Shown: piece after piece, positions 1 through 10,552 of the stretch
Layout of the letters: each line of letters begins with the position of its first letter
Numbering within the stretch: position 1 is the stretch's first letter
DNA from: Vanessa cardui
Lineage: Eukaryota > Arthropoda > Insecta > Lepidoptera > Nymphalidae
Direction: 5' to 3'
Length of the DNA: 64,000 nt
Assembly: GCF_905220365.1 (NCBI RefSeq)
Contig: NC_061153.1
Span: 9,878,001 to 9,942,000, forward strand
Notes under the pieces: model-generated
The model's database searches: none
What the model was told of the DNA's origin: nothing
Seen by the model: only the letters and a program-made list of their open reading frames with translations
Position numbers and translations under genes: made by a program

Positions 1-158
1 TCAAATAGACAAATGCCACCTTAGTCTACCCGTGACCACGAACGCTGTAAAGTGCTCGGAACGTCGGGATGTCCAAAATAATTAATATACGCGATTAAAA
101 TCCGTTATAACTAGTTTTATTTAAATGTGTAATAATCGCGAAAATTTAAGACAACATT
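1..158 (+). mobile_element. Penelope-like element, 3' terminal segment (cut by window edge)
   Basis: This stretch matches, with scattered substitutions, the 3' end of the Penelope-like element on the minus strand at 63,370-63,5xx and the short insertion at 45,133-45,310. All three end in the same bases, gacaacatt. The shared part holds a hammerhead-like hairpin (26-72), an AT-rich arm (about 80-125) and a tail with aataatcgcg. The GIY-YIG coding part expected upstream would lie left of the window. The next base starts reverse-transcriptase coding sequence of an unrelated element, so the PLE end abuts or interrupts that element. No coding capacity is present here. Confidence 0.75.
26..72 (+). 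ncRNA. Hammerhead-ribozyme-like motif, decayed copy
   Basis: The outer strands cccg (29-32) and cggg (65-68) can pair, and the inner hairpin cgct/gtaa/agtg (43-54) pairs with one G-U. The junction after the inner hairpin reads cggaac, where the other two copies read cgaaac. PLE terminal repeats are known to carry minimal hammerhead ribozymes. The GAAAC-GTC side resembles that core, but the CUGANGA side is not canonical (gaccacga). Activity is not claimed. Confidence 0.3.
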
Positions 159-1651
159 ATGCTCCTACTGACTTTACCGAGTACACTGGCACATATCACT
201 ACAGTTATAAATAAATCTATTACAAGCAACACATTTCCGACCTTGTGGCAGACGGCTCTGGTGAGACCTATACCCAAGAAAGACAATGTTAGTGAATTTA
301 AGGATCTTCGACCAATAAGCATATTACCTTGTATTTCCAAGATATTGGAGATAATTGTGTGTAACCAGTTAACAGGATTCTTAGAGGCTCACAATATCTT
401 ACCCACAAGACAGTCCGGGTTTCGAAAACATCACAGCACTACTACCGCGTTATTGGATGTGATTGACAATGTGTTATGTGCACAGGATAGGGGTGAGGGT
501 ACGATTCTTGTTTTGTTAGATTTCTCGCGTGCCTTTGAAACAATAAATAGGACGTTATTTTTAGCAAAACTGAGATATTACGGGTTCAGCTCTGACGCAA
601 TTCAATGGTTTTCTAATTATTTAGGAAATCGTAAACAAATTGTAGAAGTAATAAATGAGGATGGGTCGAGGGCTCTTTCTGATTGTTGTTCCGTTCACAG
701 AGGCGTCCCCCAAGGATCAATATTAGGGCCTATTATCTTTGCGCTTTACTGTGCGGATATAGTTGAAAACATAAAACATTGTAATTATCATATTTATGCT
801 GATGATATACAAATATACTTATCTTACAAAAATTCAGAAGCAAATATGGCAATACGAAATTTAAATGATGATCTTAAACGTATTTCAGAATGGTCAGATT
901 GTCATAATCTCATTTTAAATCCGAGCAAAACCAAATATATAATTTTAGGAACAAAAAAACATGTGAATTTAATTAATGACCTAAATCCATTCTTGCATAT
1001 CAAAGGAGAAAGAATAGACCGAGTCACGGAAGCACGAAGTTTAGGCTTGTTGATCGACGAGCGATTAACATTCGAAAAGCATACTATAAATATAGCTCGC
1101 AATTGCTTTTCATGCTAAAAGTCTTATATCAGATCCGGGACGTGCTAAGTAAAGATATGCGTATAAAATTATGCGACACTTTAGTGCTTTCGAAGTTTAA
1201 TGATGCTGTCATCGGGCCTAGATTACTCACAGGCACAAAAAATCTTATACAGCGGGTACAAAATGCATGTATAAGGTACTGCTTCAAAATACCGCCTCGC
1301 GCACATGTTTCCCCTTACCTCAACAACGCCCGAATAGCGAGAATGGAATACCGTAGGCAACTGCACTTTGCAACCTTGTTGTTTGGCGTAATTAAAAATA
1401 AAACGCCTATATATCTATACAATAAACTGAGTTGGGCCAATGAAAGTAATAGAAGTTACCAAACGAGAGCTTCATCTTATATGCTGAATGTGCCGTCACA
1501 CCGCACAGCAGCATTCCGCGGCAGTTTTCGGTACGCAGCAACGAAGTGTTGGAACAACATCCCCCCTCCGCTTCGGATCCTAAAGACCGTAAAAACATTT
1601 AATATTAAATACAAAAAATATTTATTTAATCTACAGTTAGAATTGGAATAA
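159..1651 (+). pseudogene. CR1/L2-type non-LTR reverse transcriptase, 5'-truncated, frameshifted
   Basis: Two overlapping frames (159-1118 and 1103-1651) together give an RT domain and C-terminal region. RT landmarks are RPISILPCISKILE, the QSGFRKHHSTTTAL block, motif A LVLLDFSRAF, motif B RGVPQGSILGPIIF and catalytic YADDIQIY. The second frame gives the usual C-terminal tail (RVQNACIRYCFKIP, then CWNNIPPPLRI). The frame change lies near 1100. The endonuclease and ORF1 are missing because the copy starts directly at the PLE end. This is a dead copy. The assignment to the CR1 group rests on motif style and absence of RNase H. Confidence 0.8.
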
Positions 1652-1672
1652 TAAATATATATTCGTATTTAT

Positions 1673-1974
1673 AAAGTAAAGTAACAGCCTGTAAATTCCC
1701 ACTGCTGGGCTAAAGGCCTCCTCTCCCTTTAAGGAAAAGGTTTGGAACATATTCCACCACGCTGTTCCAATGCGGGTTGGTGGAATACACATGTGGCAGA
1801 ATTTGTATGAAATTTGTCACATGCAGGTTTCCTCACGATGTTTTCCTTCACCGCTGAGCACGAGATGAATTATAAAGACAAATTAAGCACATGAATCAGC
1901 GGTGCTTGCCTGGGTTTGAACCCGCAATCATCGGTTAAGATGCACGCGTTCTAACCACTGGGCCATCTCTGCTC
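1673..1974 (-). mobile_element. Metulj-like tRNA-derived SINE, complete
   Basis: On the minus strand the element starts with a tRNA-like head: an A-box-like ggcccagtggttagaac region and a B-box-like gggttcaaaccc (complement of 1912-1923). It then has a conserved body and ends in a short ttacttta-type tail. It is flanked by the perfect 12-bp TSD attcgtatttat (1661-1672 and 1975-1986). A second copy lies at 45,103-45,622. The sequence strongly resembles the Metulj SINE of Heliconius butterflies, recalled from knowledge and not searched. SINEs are Pol III transcribed and borrow a LINE's reverse transcriptase. Confidence 0.85.
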
Positions 1975-1986
1975 ATTCGTATTTAT

Positions 1987-2849
1987 GTATATGTATAATT
2001 ATATACATATATGGTTGTATGTGTTTTTATGTATATATGTTTATATTGAGTATGTATAAGTATTACATATACATATACTTAAAAAAATGGGCTTCTTTCT
2101 CGAGTAACATAACTATGGCGTGACATCGGCTTAATTACCTTGTAATTTTAATTTTTTTAATTTATTTTTACTTGTATTTTTTTTAATATACAAATAGATC
2201 TTCGATTATATATCAATATAGTACTAAATATAACATACATTAAGATCTAATTTTCTTAACCTAAGTATATAAATATTAATTATATATCATCTTACCTTAA
2301 TGGTATGGCTCCGCTGCTTGCATCGTGTTGTTCCATCTACTATACGTTAGTTACGCTGAGAAAACTGCCGCTAATAACGAGGTTTTATTATTTGATTTTA
2401 TCGTTCGGTAGTCTAGAAATCAAAGTATTTCATTAGTTATTTTTAATATGCGCTCACATACACTATTATTATATGTAATATATTTATATGTTAAACTTTT
2501 ACGTCCACTAAGTACTGTTCTTTTTTGTGTCCACTGAATTCACTATAAACAAGTAACATGCACGCGTCACGCGACCACCGACGCGCGGCGCACGTGGCAT
2601 TGTAATAACTTTCCCAGTGATCCTATTTCTCCATAACTGGTTTTGCTTTATACAAAATATAAATATAAGTAGTTTTATCGAATGAATAAATTATTATTTA
2701 ATGTATGTAATTTATCTTATAAATAAATTATATATGTAATGTCTATTGTTTTTATTTTAAATTTTAGTATTTGTATTTCAATTGGGTCACCGCCCGTCAG
2801 TAGGTATCAAAAAAAGGGTACCATTGAAAACCAGCATTAGGTGTCCACA
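1987..2849. other. AT-rich 3' region of the preceding retroelement and unassigned spacer
   Basis: The sequence resumes after the SINE TSD as the same AT-rich, tat/gta-rich 3'-UTR that follows the RT stop at 1651. No open frame with recognisable motifs is seen. A short CG-rich patch (about 2560-2600, cgcgtcacgcgaccaccg) stands out against the AT-rich context but has no identifiable function. The end of the retroelement cannot be fixed; aataaa-type stretches near 2680-2740 are candidates. Confidence 0.5.
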
Positions 2850-3052
2850 CGTATTCAAAATATTTTTTGGAGTCCTCCTGAGTAAAATGAAATGAAAAAT
2901 ATTAGACTACTTAAAAGTCGATTTACGATTATATAACGTAGTTATAGTTATTGTTATATTTGGAGTACGGTGTCAGCCACGGTGCCTTTGCCCCAACAGC
3001 CCGCTCAAGGGGCTCGTATCGCTTCTTTCGTTTGATAAATATTTTGAATACG
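2850..3052. repeat. Fold-back repeat with 16-bp perfect terminal inverted repeats
   Basis: The arms cgtattcaaaatattt (2850-2865) and aaatattttgaatacg (3037-3052) are exact reverse complements. The interior (about 2868-2990) is a diverged copy of the arm sequence of the larger fold-back at 5227-5640, sharing the stretch from gagtcctcct to ggtgtcagcc. It is probably a non-autonomous MITE-like or fold-back family. No transposase is encoded. Confidence 0.6.
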
Positions 3053-3138
3053 CAATTCTTTTTATTACTTTTTAGTGCATATTCATTTGATTTAAAATAG
3101 TGTTTTGTTTGAAGTCGGTTATTCTTTTTGTTAAAATT

Positions 3139-3480
3139 TTATTTATTAAGACTTACTTTTAATAAATTCACATCGAGCCACTTCATCACTTCATTGAGGG
3201 CTTCGTTAATCAATAGTTCATAATTGTAATTCTTTATATATTTTACGAGAATACTTGTATCGTCGGCGAATAAGATACATGGTTGATTAATATTTTTAGG
3301 AAGATCGTTTATATACGTAAGAAACAGGAAAGGACCCAAAATACTGCCTTGTGGAACACCACACATAATTGTTCTAAATTTTGATTTGCGCGTAATTTTT
3401 GCACAATTAACAGTTTTTGACACTTCAGTACATTGTAATCTGTTGCTTAGGTAACTTTTAATCCATTGGTAGGCATTCAA
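3139..3480 (-). pseudogene. Element B: RT motif B-C fragment (non-LTR)
   Basis: A 113-residue open stretch carries motif B MCGVPQGSILGPFLFLTYIN and catalytic motif C CILFADDTSILV, with both aspartates present. It fits directly after the element B motif-A piece at 5641-5738, and further upstream after the endonuclease/RT part at 10,553-12,173. The three pieces therefore look like one element cut apart by insertions. The frame ends at a stop beside the fold-back repeat region. It is not functional. Confidence 0.7.
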
Positions 3481-4120
3481 AAATCAAAATATACTTTATT
3501 CAAGTGGGCTTTTACAAGCACTTTTGAATCGTCATTTAACAATTAAGTGAAGCTACCATCGGTTTGGAAAGTAGATTCTACCGAGAAGAACCGGCAAGAA
3601 ACTCAGTAATTACTCTTTTTCAACATTAAAACAAATACAGTCATGTTAGTTAATTTTTAAGTTAATACAATTATTAAATTAATATATCCTGCCTGGAAGT
3701 CAACAGGTATTAATTCCACGCTTTTTTATCATCTACAAAATCTTGTATCGAATGATACGCCTTTTTAACCAATGTATTTTTTATAAACGATTTGAATTTA
3801 CGAGACGGCAAAGTTAAAAATGTCCGCGGAATTTTATTATACAAATGGATACCTTACCCCAAAAAAGTTTTATTGACTTTGCGGAGTCGGAAACTTGGTG
3901 TTATAAGCTTATCCTTACTTCTAGTGCATATACATACATGATCAATGTTACTGTGAATATACATGATATTGTTATAAATATATTGCGAGGCAACAGTGAG
4001 TATTCCTACTCTGTTAAAAACATCCCGATGAGAGTCTCTAGCTCCAAGATTATAAATAAACCGAATTGCTCTCTTTTCAACCGATTTCAAAAAGGAGGAG
4101 GTTATCGATTCGTCTGTATT
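3481..4120 (-). mobile_element. 5'-truncated non-LTR element: RT C-terminus plus 3' UTR
   Basis: On the minus strand the coding part (about 4095-3720) reads EKRAIRFIYNLGARDSHRD, then SQYIYNNIMYIHSN, a C-terminal RT signature common in jockey/CR1-like lepidopteran elements. The 3' UTR runs to 3481 and ends in a gaataaagtatattttgatt-type terminus. It sits inside element B coding sequence. Near-repeats ggtaggc (about 3470) and ggtagggc (about 5645) flank the whole inserted block and may be a decayed TSD. The coding part is frame-disrupted. Confidence 0.65.
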
Positions 4121-5226
4121 TTTTTTTTTTTTTTTTATGTTTGATACCTCATAACTTTTCACTGGGTGGACCGATTTTGATATTTTTTTTTTGTTTGAAA
4201 GGTAGTGCTTCCCGTGGGGCCCCATTTTAATTTTATTTTTTTCCGATGATGGTATCCGTATGAAAACGGCATAAGTCTTAAATTTGCATTATGTATATGC
4301 GCGACACATAGGTGAATAACTGAAAATCACGTTAACCAATTTTGATAATTCTTTTTTTATTATAAAATATATACTTCAAGGGTAGTTTGGTGAAAGTTTG
4401 GTAAGGTTCTGAGCACAGGATCCACGACAAAGTAACGGAACGGAAGGGAACGGAACAATTCTGAGGAGCACGTTAGCGATACTCGGTCGAATCTTTTATG
4501 TATAGGTTATTTGGATATTTGAGTCACCTTCCGTAATGTGGTTATGTTTATGTAATTATCATAGTCGAATATTATAATCAACTAGCGATCCGCCCCGACT
4601 TCTCACGGGTGCAATACTGATATACTAAAGAATTTGTTTATTTACGACATCACATTTCAAACTTCTAAAATTGTCAGTGTTTCTTTACTATATTGTTCAT
4701 GTATTATGTTAACATACTTTCCCCTTGAATTACACTATCCGTTAAAAAAAACCGCATCAAAATCCGTTGCGTAGTTTTAAAGATATAGGGACAGAAAAAG
4801 CGACTTTGTTTTATACTATGTATTGACGGAACTCCTTAACGGCTTACAGTTAGGGTGCGATTTGGGTCAGAATTTCTTACTGTCTTTAATCAAATTTTTT
4901 GTATATGATGTGATGTCATATGATGTACGACATATAATAAATAGCTCTTTTGCAAAGTTTTTTACTGAGGTCGATTACAGCTCTTTCGAGGGTGGTACCT
5001 TGTAGTTTATGCCGCATGAAAGAAAGTTTATTTTGAAACTGTCCCTGAAGTCGTTTCTGATTTATATAAACGACACGCTTAATCTATCCATATTAAGAAA
5101 AAAATGTTAGTCTGCATCAGCTTCACTTAAAATCAAAAAATAAATAAAATTTTAACAAAAAGAAAAACCGACTTCAAACAAAACACTGTTTTAAAACAAA
5201 TAAAAATGCACTAAAAAGTAATAAAA
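4121..5226. repeat. Interspersed repeat segments, no gene
   Basis: Several repeat pieces lie end to end. At 4121-4560 there is a T-rich segment with accgattttgata repeated (about 4169 and 4338). At 4560-4815 a segment starts ctagcgatccgccccgac and ends in a gtagttttaaagatataggg stretch, resembling common dispersed repeats of Lepidoptera. At 5139-5226 a segment contains aaccgacttcaaacaaaaca, which recurs inverted at 3111-3124. The short open frame at 4823-5005 has no recognisable motif and is not called. Confidence 0.45.
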
Positions 5227-5640
5227 ATAATTTCATATTTAACATATTTTTAAGAGTCCTCCTAGGTAAAATGAAATGAAAAATATTAGACTACTTAAAA
5301 GTCGATTTACGATTATATAATGTAGTTATAATTATTGCTATATTTGGAGTCGGTGTCAGCCAACCCTATACTATATCTGTCAAAAAACAATACGAGAATA
5401 CTTTTAGAAATATTTTTCTTACAAATTACCTTTTATACGATATTATACTGAGTCAATCAAGAGGCTCGTATCGGTTCTTTCTTTGGATTGTTGAGGCATG
5501 TGCCCGTGGCTGACACCGGCTCCAAATAACAATAACTATAACTACGTTATATAATCGTAAATCGAGTTTTAAGTAGTCTAATATTTTTCATTTAATTTTA
5601 CCTAGGAGGACTCTTAAAAATATGTTAAATATGAAATTAT
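5227..5640. repeat. Large fold-back element with ~134-bp inverted arms
   Basis: The left arm (5227-5361) and right arm (5508-5640) are near-perfect reverse complements, both ending in the ataatttcatatttaac motif, around a 146-nt non-coding centre. The arms also match the interior of the smaller repeat at 2850-3052, so this is a dispersed family. No ORF is present, so any mobility would have to be supplied in trans. Confidence 0.75.
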
Positions 5641-5738
5641 GTAAGGTAGGGCACCTTTAACCCCCTAATATTTGAGCTTATAAAGAAGCGTCTCGTGCTT
5701 CACACAATCAAATGCTTTAGATAAATCACAGAATACTC
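5641..5738 (-). pseudogene. Element B: RT motif A fragment
   Basis: The minus strand reads VFCDLSKAFDCVKHETLLYK, a textbook non-LTR RT motif A with the metal-binding Asp. The next upstream residues of the same protein (NAIGV) are at 10,553 onward, on the far side of element A1. The A1 insertion is flanked by aatactc at 5732-5738 and again at 10,553-10,559. Confidence 0.75.
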
Positions 5739-5919
5739 AGACAGCAAAAAAGTTCTCTTAAAGTTTTTTTTTTATTTAAAATTATTGTATTTGTAAATAA
5801 AACTCAATTTATGAATAAATTATATATTTAAATAATACCGCCCACCAGCAACAATCTCCTTCAAAAAAATTTTTTCACTACAAAGAAGTTATTACATTCT
5901 ACAAGTACCTAACGACAAT

Positions 5920-6666
5920 ATGGACTCAATTAAGGACACATTAGCAACGATGACAGAATTATTTAATACAAGGATGAACGAATTCCAGCAGGATTTACAT
6001 AAAAATTCTTCACCAGTAACTACCAGTTCGTTGGCTGCTGATTTCAGTTCCTTCAAGAAATTCATTTTTTCAGCTTTAACTACACTGCAACGACAAGTCG
6101 AATTTCTGACTAGGATTATCGACCGTCAGGAAATGAAAACACGTCGTAAGACACTTTTATTTCACGGTGTACCGGAGGAGAAGTCCGAGGATGTGTCGGC
6201 GCGCGTCACCAGTATTGTCGCCGAAAACTTAAACTTGGCGAATTTCTCCAGTGCCAGCATCAAATCGTCATATCGTCTTGGTCGGTCATCTGGCAACAAG
6301 CCTCGTCCCATTGCCGTTAAGTTTCGTGACGCAGCAGTGCGCGACAGGGTTTGGTTTGCCAAAACCAAGCTAAGGGGAACTAGCTTCACTCAGTCGGAGT
6401 TCCTGACGAAGACACGGCACACTGCGTTCCTGGCGGCAAGAGAGCGTTTTGGTGTTAACAGGTGCTGGACGCGCGACGGGATCATATTCGTGATCACCTC
6501 GGACGGGAAGCGATATCGGGCTGAATGTTTAGCAGATCTCGACGAAATTCCCGGGTCCGTTCCCTCTGAAGCGCTGAAGTCTCCCGTCCAAAACATCGCT
6601 GCCGGTCCAATAACAACTGAGTGCAAGACAGCTGCATCGCGTTCGAAGCGGGTGATAAAGAAATGA
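5920..6666 (+). CDS. Family A ORF1 protein (A1 copy), coiled-coil/RRM-like RNA-binding protein
   Basis: A complete 248-residue frame. Residues 1-72 are polar and helix-prone (oligomerisation/coiled-coil region, many spaced L/F). Residues about 75-150 form an RRM-like block starting RRKTLLFHGVPEE and containing KPRPIAVKF. Residues about 155-205 hold SEFLT, AARERFGV and CWTRDG, a C-terminal module resembling LINE ORF1 and baculovirus FP25-type proteins. The C-terminus is basic (SRSKRVIKK). Such proteins bind element RNA into a ribonucleoprotein. The start is chosen at the first ATG after the 5' UTR, and A5 ORF1 starts with the matching MDSI. ORF2 follows after 778 nt. The frame is intact although the ORF2 of this copy is dead. 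Confidence 0.8.
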   Translation: MDSIKDTLATMTELFNTRMNEFQQDLHKNSSPVTTSSLAADFSSFKKFIFSALTTLQRQVEFLTRIIDRQEMKTRRKTLLFHGVPEEKSEDVSARVTSIVAENLNLANFSSASIKSSYRLGRSSGNKPRPIAVKFRDAAVRDRVWFAKTKLRGTSFTQSEFLTKTRHTAFLAARERFGVNRCWTRDGIIFVITSDGKRYRAECLADLDEIPGSVPSEALKSPVQNIAAGPITTECKTAASRSKRVIKK

Positions 6667-7400
6667 TTCACTTCGTATAGGTACTATGTTATTGTGTCTT
6701 GTCTATTTGTACGATAACTTTTATTTCTTGTTTTAATTACTTATTTCCTTAAATTATTTTTACTTTTATATACTTTCTTGTTATTTTAATAGTAAGACAC
6801 TTATTTACTTCGTTGATTTACTATTTTTGTTACGTTTTTTCCATATTTGTTTACATTTATTTTTACTATTAATTAATGAACTACTGCACGTCAGATATTA
6901 TACGTGGCTACGCGACGACTGCCGGTAGTTTGTTTATGTCATGACTTTATTATCTTAATATGTAAATGTAGAATGGTAACTGACAATTGGCATACCTAGT
7001 TTTGTAACTTTTTTTTTTTATTGTTTTTCTTTGTCTCACTCTATTGTTTAAAATATATTATAATTCCAAGCCCATAGAAAACTATAAGTAAACAAAATTG
7101 CAGGATGTATATGTAATTGTGTGTATTGCTAATTTGCTATTATTATGTTATGTTGTGTATTTTTTATATTACTCTCCTTGCAGCTGGCGGGTGCGTTGAA
7201 TGGAATTTACAAAGGTTTTATTGTATTATTTTGATATATTTTAGGTATATAATAAACTGTATTATACAATATTTTATATTTATAGATATTTTATCATATA
7301 CATCAATTTAAACAATTTTAATTTGTTTTTATTTTTATTTATTATAGTAAAAATACCTTTATACATATATTTATTATATTATACTTTATATTTATACATT

Positions 7401-7439
<39 letters not shown>

Positions 7440-7444
7440 TGAAA
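6667..7444 (+). other. Family A1 inter-ORF spacer
   Basis: A T-rich spacer between ORF1 and ORF2 without supportable genes. It contains the motif cagctggcgggt (7181-7192), preceded by a pyrimidine tract; the same motif occurs upstream of ORF2 in A2, A4 and A5. A (TA)n microsatellite occupies about 7408-7437, just before the ORF2 ATG. The small open frame at 7117-7311 is a composition artefact. Confidence 0.5.
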
Positions 7445-10234
7445 ATGTCTTTAACACATGATTGTGACACGTTTTTATCCTTATCCCCTTCCGACGGATT
7501 GTCTAGTGATGATAGTTTTTATAGTATTCCCCCTTTGAGTGTCTTTTAATTTCCGAGACTTGGTTAAAGCCTTGCTTGCCTTCCACTTCCTTCTCTTTAC
7601 CGGGATTCCACCTAATCCGGAACGATCGTATCGGCCGGACAGGTGGAGGGGTTGCAATTTACCTTCGCTCTGATATTCCTTTTAAGATCATTAATACTTC
7701 GCAACCTCAGACCGGTGCAGCAGAGTATCTTTTTGTTGAAGTTATTTTCTCCCACACTAAACTTTTACTCGAAGTTTTTTATAGTCCATGTCTTACTGTT
7801 GACTATTTTTCATCTTTTGAGAACTGATTACTTAATTTAACTCCCTTATATAGTCACACAGTAATCATGGGCGACTTCAATACATGCCTGCTGAAAAATG
7901 ACCACCGGTCTTCCCGACTCAATTCTCTAATTTAAACATTCTTCCCTTGCTTGCCACACATGTTCTACCTAATTGTTCTCCTTCTCTTCTGGATCTAATT
8001 ATTGTTTCCTCGATTCACCATGTAGCAAAACATGGCCAATGTGATGCCTATGCATTTTCCCATCATGACCTTCTCTATCTGTCTTATAAAATTAAACCAC
8101 CCAAAGCTAAATCAAGAATTCTTCTGCAGCGCAATTTTAGTAGTATGAATCTGGAGCGACTGTCTGAAGATGCAGCTAAAATCGATTGGAAGGCGGTTGA
8201 AAATGCACATACAATCGATAACAAAGTTGCTATTTTCAATTGGTTGTTAACCCAGCTGTATGATGTCCACGCGCCTATCAGACCCGTGCGGATCAAACAT
8301 CTCCCAGCACCCTGGATTACATCTGAAATAAGGAAATTACAAGATAAAAAACTATGCCAAAGCGAAATATAGATCAGATGCCAGTGAGTCAAACAAAGAG
8401 AAATATGTCAAAATTCGAAATCGTTGCAACAGAGTGTGTAGAGATGAACAACGACGCCATATCTACAAATCTGTCATTGAAGAAGAAGATTCCTGAAAAG
8501 TTTGGAATTTTTTAAAGTCACTAGGAGTTGGTAAGACCCGACGGGACAATTCTTCTCAAAACTTGAATTTCAATGATTTAAATATCTATTTTTCCTCTTC
8601 TGTTGCTATTTACAGTGCAACTAAAGCATGTACAAGGAATCAACTTTCAGCATTACCAACTCTTGATACTCCTGTTTTCTTTTTTAGTCAGTTTTCCGAA
8701 AGTGACGTTAAAAAGAGTATTTTAGCAATTAAGTCCAATTCTATCGGGTCTGACTGCATTAGTCGTAAGATGATCATTCCCACCATTGATATCCTGGTTC
8801 CTGATATCACATCAATTTTTAATGCATCCATTTCCACTAGCGCCTTTCCATCTATTTGGAAAAATGCTGAAATTATTCCTCTCCCGAATAAAAGTAATCC
8901 TTGTTCTATGTCCGAATATCGTCCCATTTCAATTCTTCCACTTTTGTCCAAAGCTCTTGAACGTCTTGTACATCAACAGCTTAGCAATTTCCTTTTAGAT
9001 CATAGTCTCTTTAATCCTCTTCAATCTGGTTTCCGTCCTGGTCATAGTACGACTACTGCACTTGTCAAAATTACTGAAGATATACGATGGAATATGGACA
9101 ACCAAAGGGTTACGGTATTGACGTTACTTGATTTTAGTAACGCTTTTAATACTGTGGACTTTGATATCCTGTGTGATATTCTGCGCACTCTTAACATATC
9201 TCCTACGGTTACTGAATGGTTTCAAAATTACTTGCAGGGACGCCGACAGCGAGTCAGACTGAATGATTCATACTCAGACTGGTCAATGGTCTCTGTCGGT
9301 GTCCCGCAAGGTGGCGTGTTGTCCCCTCTCCTATTTTCAATGTTTATTAATTCTATCAGCAATATTATCATTTCTCTCTATCACCTCTATGCGGACGATC
9401 TTCAGATATACTCTCACTGCACAGTTAATGATTTACCGAAAACTATAAAATGTATTAATAGCGATCTCACATCAATAGCAAACTGGAGCAAATCCTTTGG
9501 CTTAAAAGTCAATCCAACTAAAACTAAAGCGATAATAATTGGTAGCTCTAAATTACTAGCTCAAATCGATAGAACGCAGCTACCACCAATAATATTCGAT
9601 AATATTGAAATTTCTTACAGTGACAGTATCAAAAATCTGGGTATTTTGTTTGACCAACATCTCTCCTGGGGACCACAAATTTGTGACATAAGTCGTAAGA
9701 TATTCGCTTCAGCTGGATCACTCCGCAGATTGCGTAATATGCTTCCGATTCCTACTAAAATTGTGCTTGCACATAGCCTTCTTTTACCAATTCTTGATTA
9801 TGCTGACACATGCTATGTCGACATCACTGAGGAGCAACTAAATAAGCTTGAGCGCATTCAAAATTTATGTATACGTTACATATTTGGTTTACGGAAATAT
9901 GATATCTGAATTTCGCAAGAAGCTCAAGTGGCTCCCAATTCGCCTTCGCAGGAATACTCATATTCTCAATCTGCTATACTGTATACTGTTCAATCCTGTT
10001 TCCCCTCCATACCTAAAAGAACGATTTAAATACCTTAGTGATTCCCACGAACTTTCCCTTCGATCTGAAAGCAATTTGCTTCTTGAAATTCCTTCCCACT
10101 CGTCAAATTTTTATAGCAAATCCTTTACTGTTCAAGCATCCCGTCTTTGGAACTCCCTACCTCTGTCCATTAGACGTGCACAATCACTGCCGGTTTTTAA
10201 AAAAGCTGTCAAGAAACATTTCCTAGAAATGTAA
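7445..10234 (+). pseudogene. Family A ORF2 (A1 copy): endonuclease-RT, multiply disrupted
   Basis: Starts at ATG 7445 with an acidic/serine leader like A4 and A5, but stops after 34 codons. About 40 residues matching A4 residues 35-77 are missing, so part of the endonuclease is deleted. Endonuclease pieces follow (SETWLKPCLPSTS near 7556, FSHHDLLYLSYK near 8059). The RT is well kept in 8563-9909: RPISILPLLSKALERLV, QSGFRPGHSTTTAL, motif A LTLLDFSNAFNTV, motif B VGVPQGGVLSPLLFSMFIN, motif C YADDLQIY. A frame change near 9900 leads to the C-terminal tail (SRLWNSLPLSIRRAQ) ending at 10,234. The RT core looks intact but the protein as a whole cannot be made. Confidence 0.85.
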
Positions 10235-10440
10235 CTTGGTATTATATAAATATTTCTTTATATGTATTTATCGATTAGTTTATATATTATTTATATATTT
10301 ATTGATTATATATGTATGTTTGCCTGTGTATATGTATCTATTTATTTTTGTATGCACAAATATACTCTTATGTATTATAAAAATTGTACACCTATGCCTT
10401 TAATAGACCATTTCCTCTGCCCCAAGGTTGCCTGGAAGAG

Positions 10441-10456
10441 ATCGCTTTTCAGCGAT
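10441..10456 (+). ncRNA. Family A 3'-UTR hairpin (A1)
   Basis: Stem atcgct/agcgat with loop tttc, preceded by cctggaagag and followed by aaggccgcc. The same architecture with compensatory stem changes occurs in A2, A4, A5, A7 and A8. It probably serves recognition of the RNA 3' end by the element's RT (inference). Confidence 0.7.
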
Positions 10457-10552
10457 AAGGCCGCCTTTTGTGCCATGCTTTATTTTCTTATATTTATTTC
10501 CTGTGTGTTATACTTGTCTTGGTGTACAATAAAGAATATTATTATTATTATT

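Larger units (their letters stand above)
5739..10552 (+). mobile_element. Element A1: near full-length CR1-group retrotransposon
   Basis: A 4.8-kb insertion bounded by the 7-bp TSD aatactc (5732-5738 / 10,553-10,559). Order: 5' UTR (5739-5919), intact ORF1 (5920-6666), inter-ORF spacer (6667-7444), decayed ORF2 (7445-10,234), 3' UTR with a hairpin, and an (ATT)n tail (about 10,534-10,552). Microsatellite rather than poly(A) tails, a coiled-coil/RRM-like ORF1 and an endonuclease-RT ORF2 without RNase H fit the CR1/L2/Kiri group of LINEs. Copies A2-A8 in this window are relatives. Confidence 0.85.

Noticed and set aside
1900..1974. tRNA gene
   Set aside because: The tRNA-like sequence is the head of a SINE copy (same in the second copy), with the SINE body attached and no independent cloverleaf context.
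2556..2600. CpG-island promoter of a host gene
   Set aside because: Only about 45 bases, no downstream gene, AT-rich on both sides.
4823..5005. 60-codon open frame
   Set aside because: No motif, sits in a repeat-rich spacer and has no support from any other copy.
7117..7311. 64-codon hydrophobic open frame in the A1 spacer
   Set aside because: T-rich composition yields hydrophobic codons by chance; not conserved in the A2, A4 or A5 spacers.
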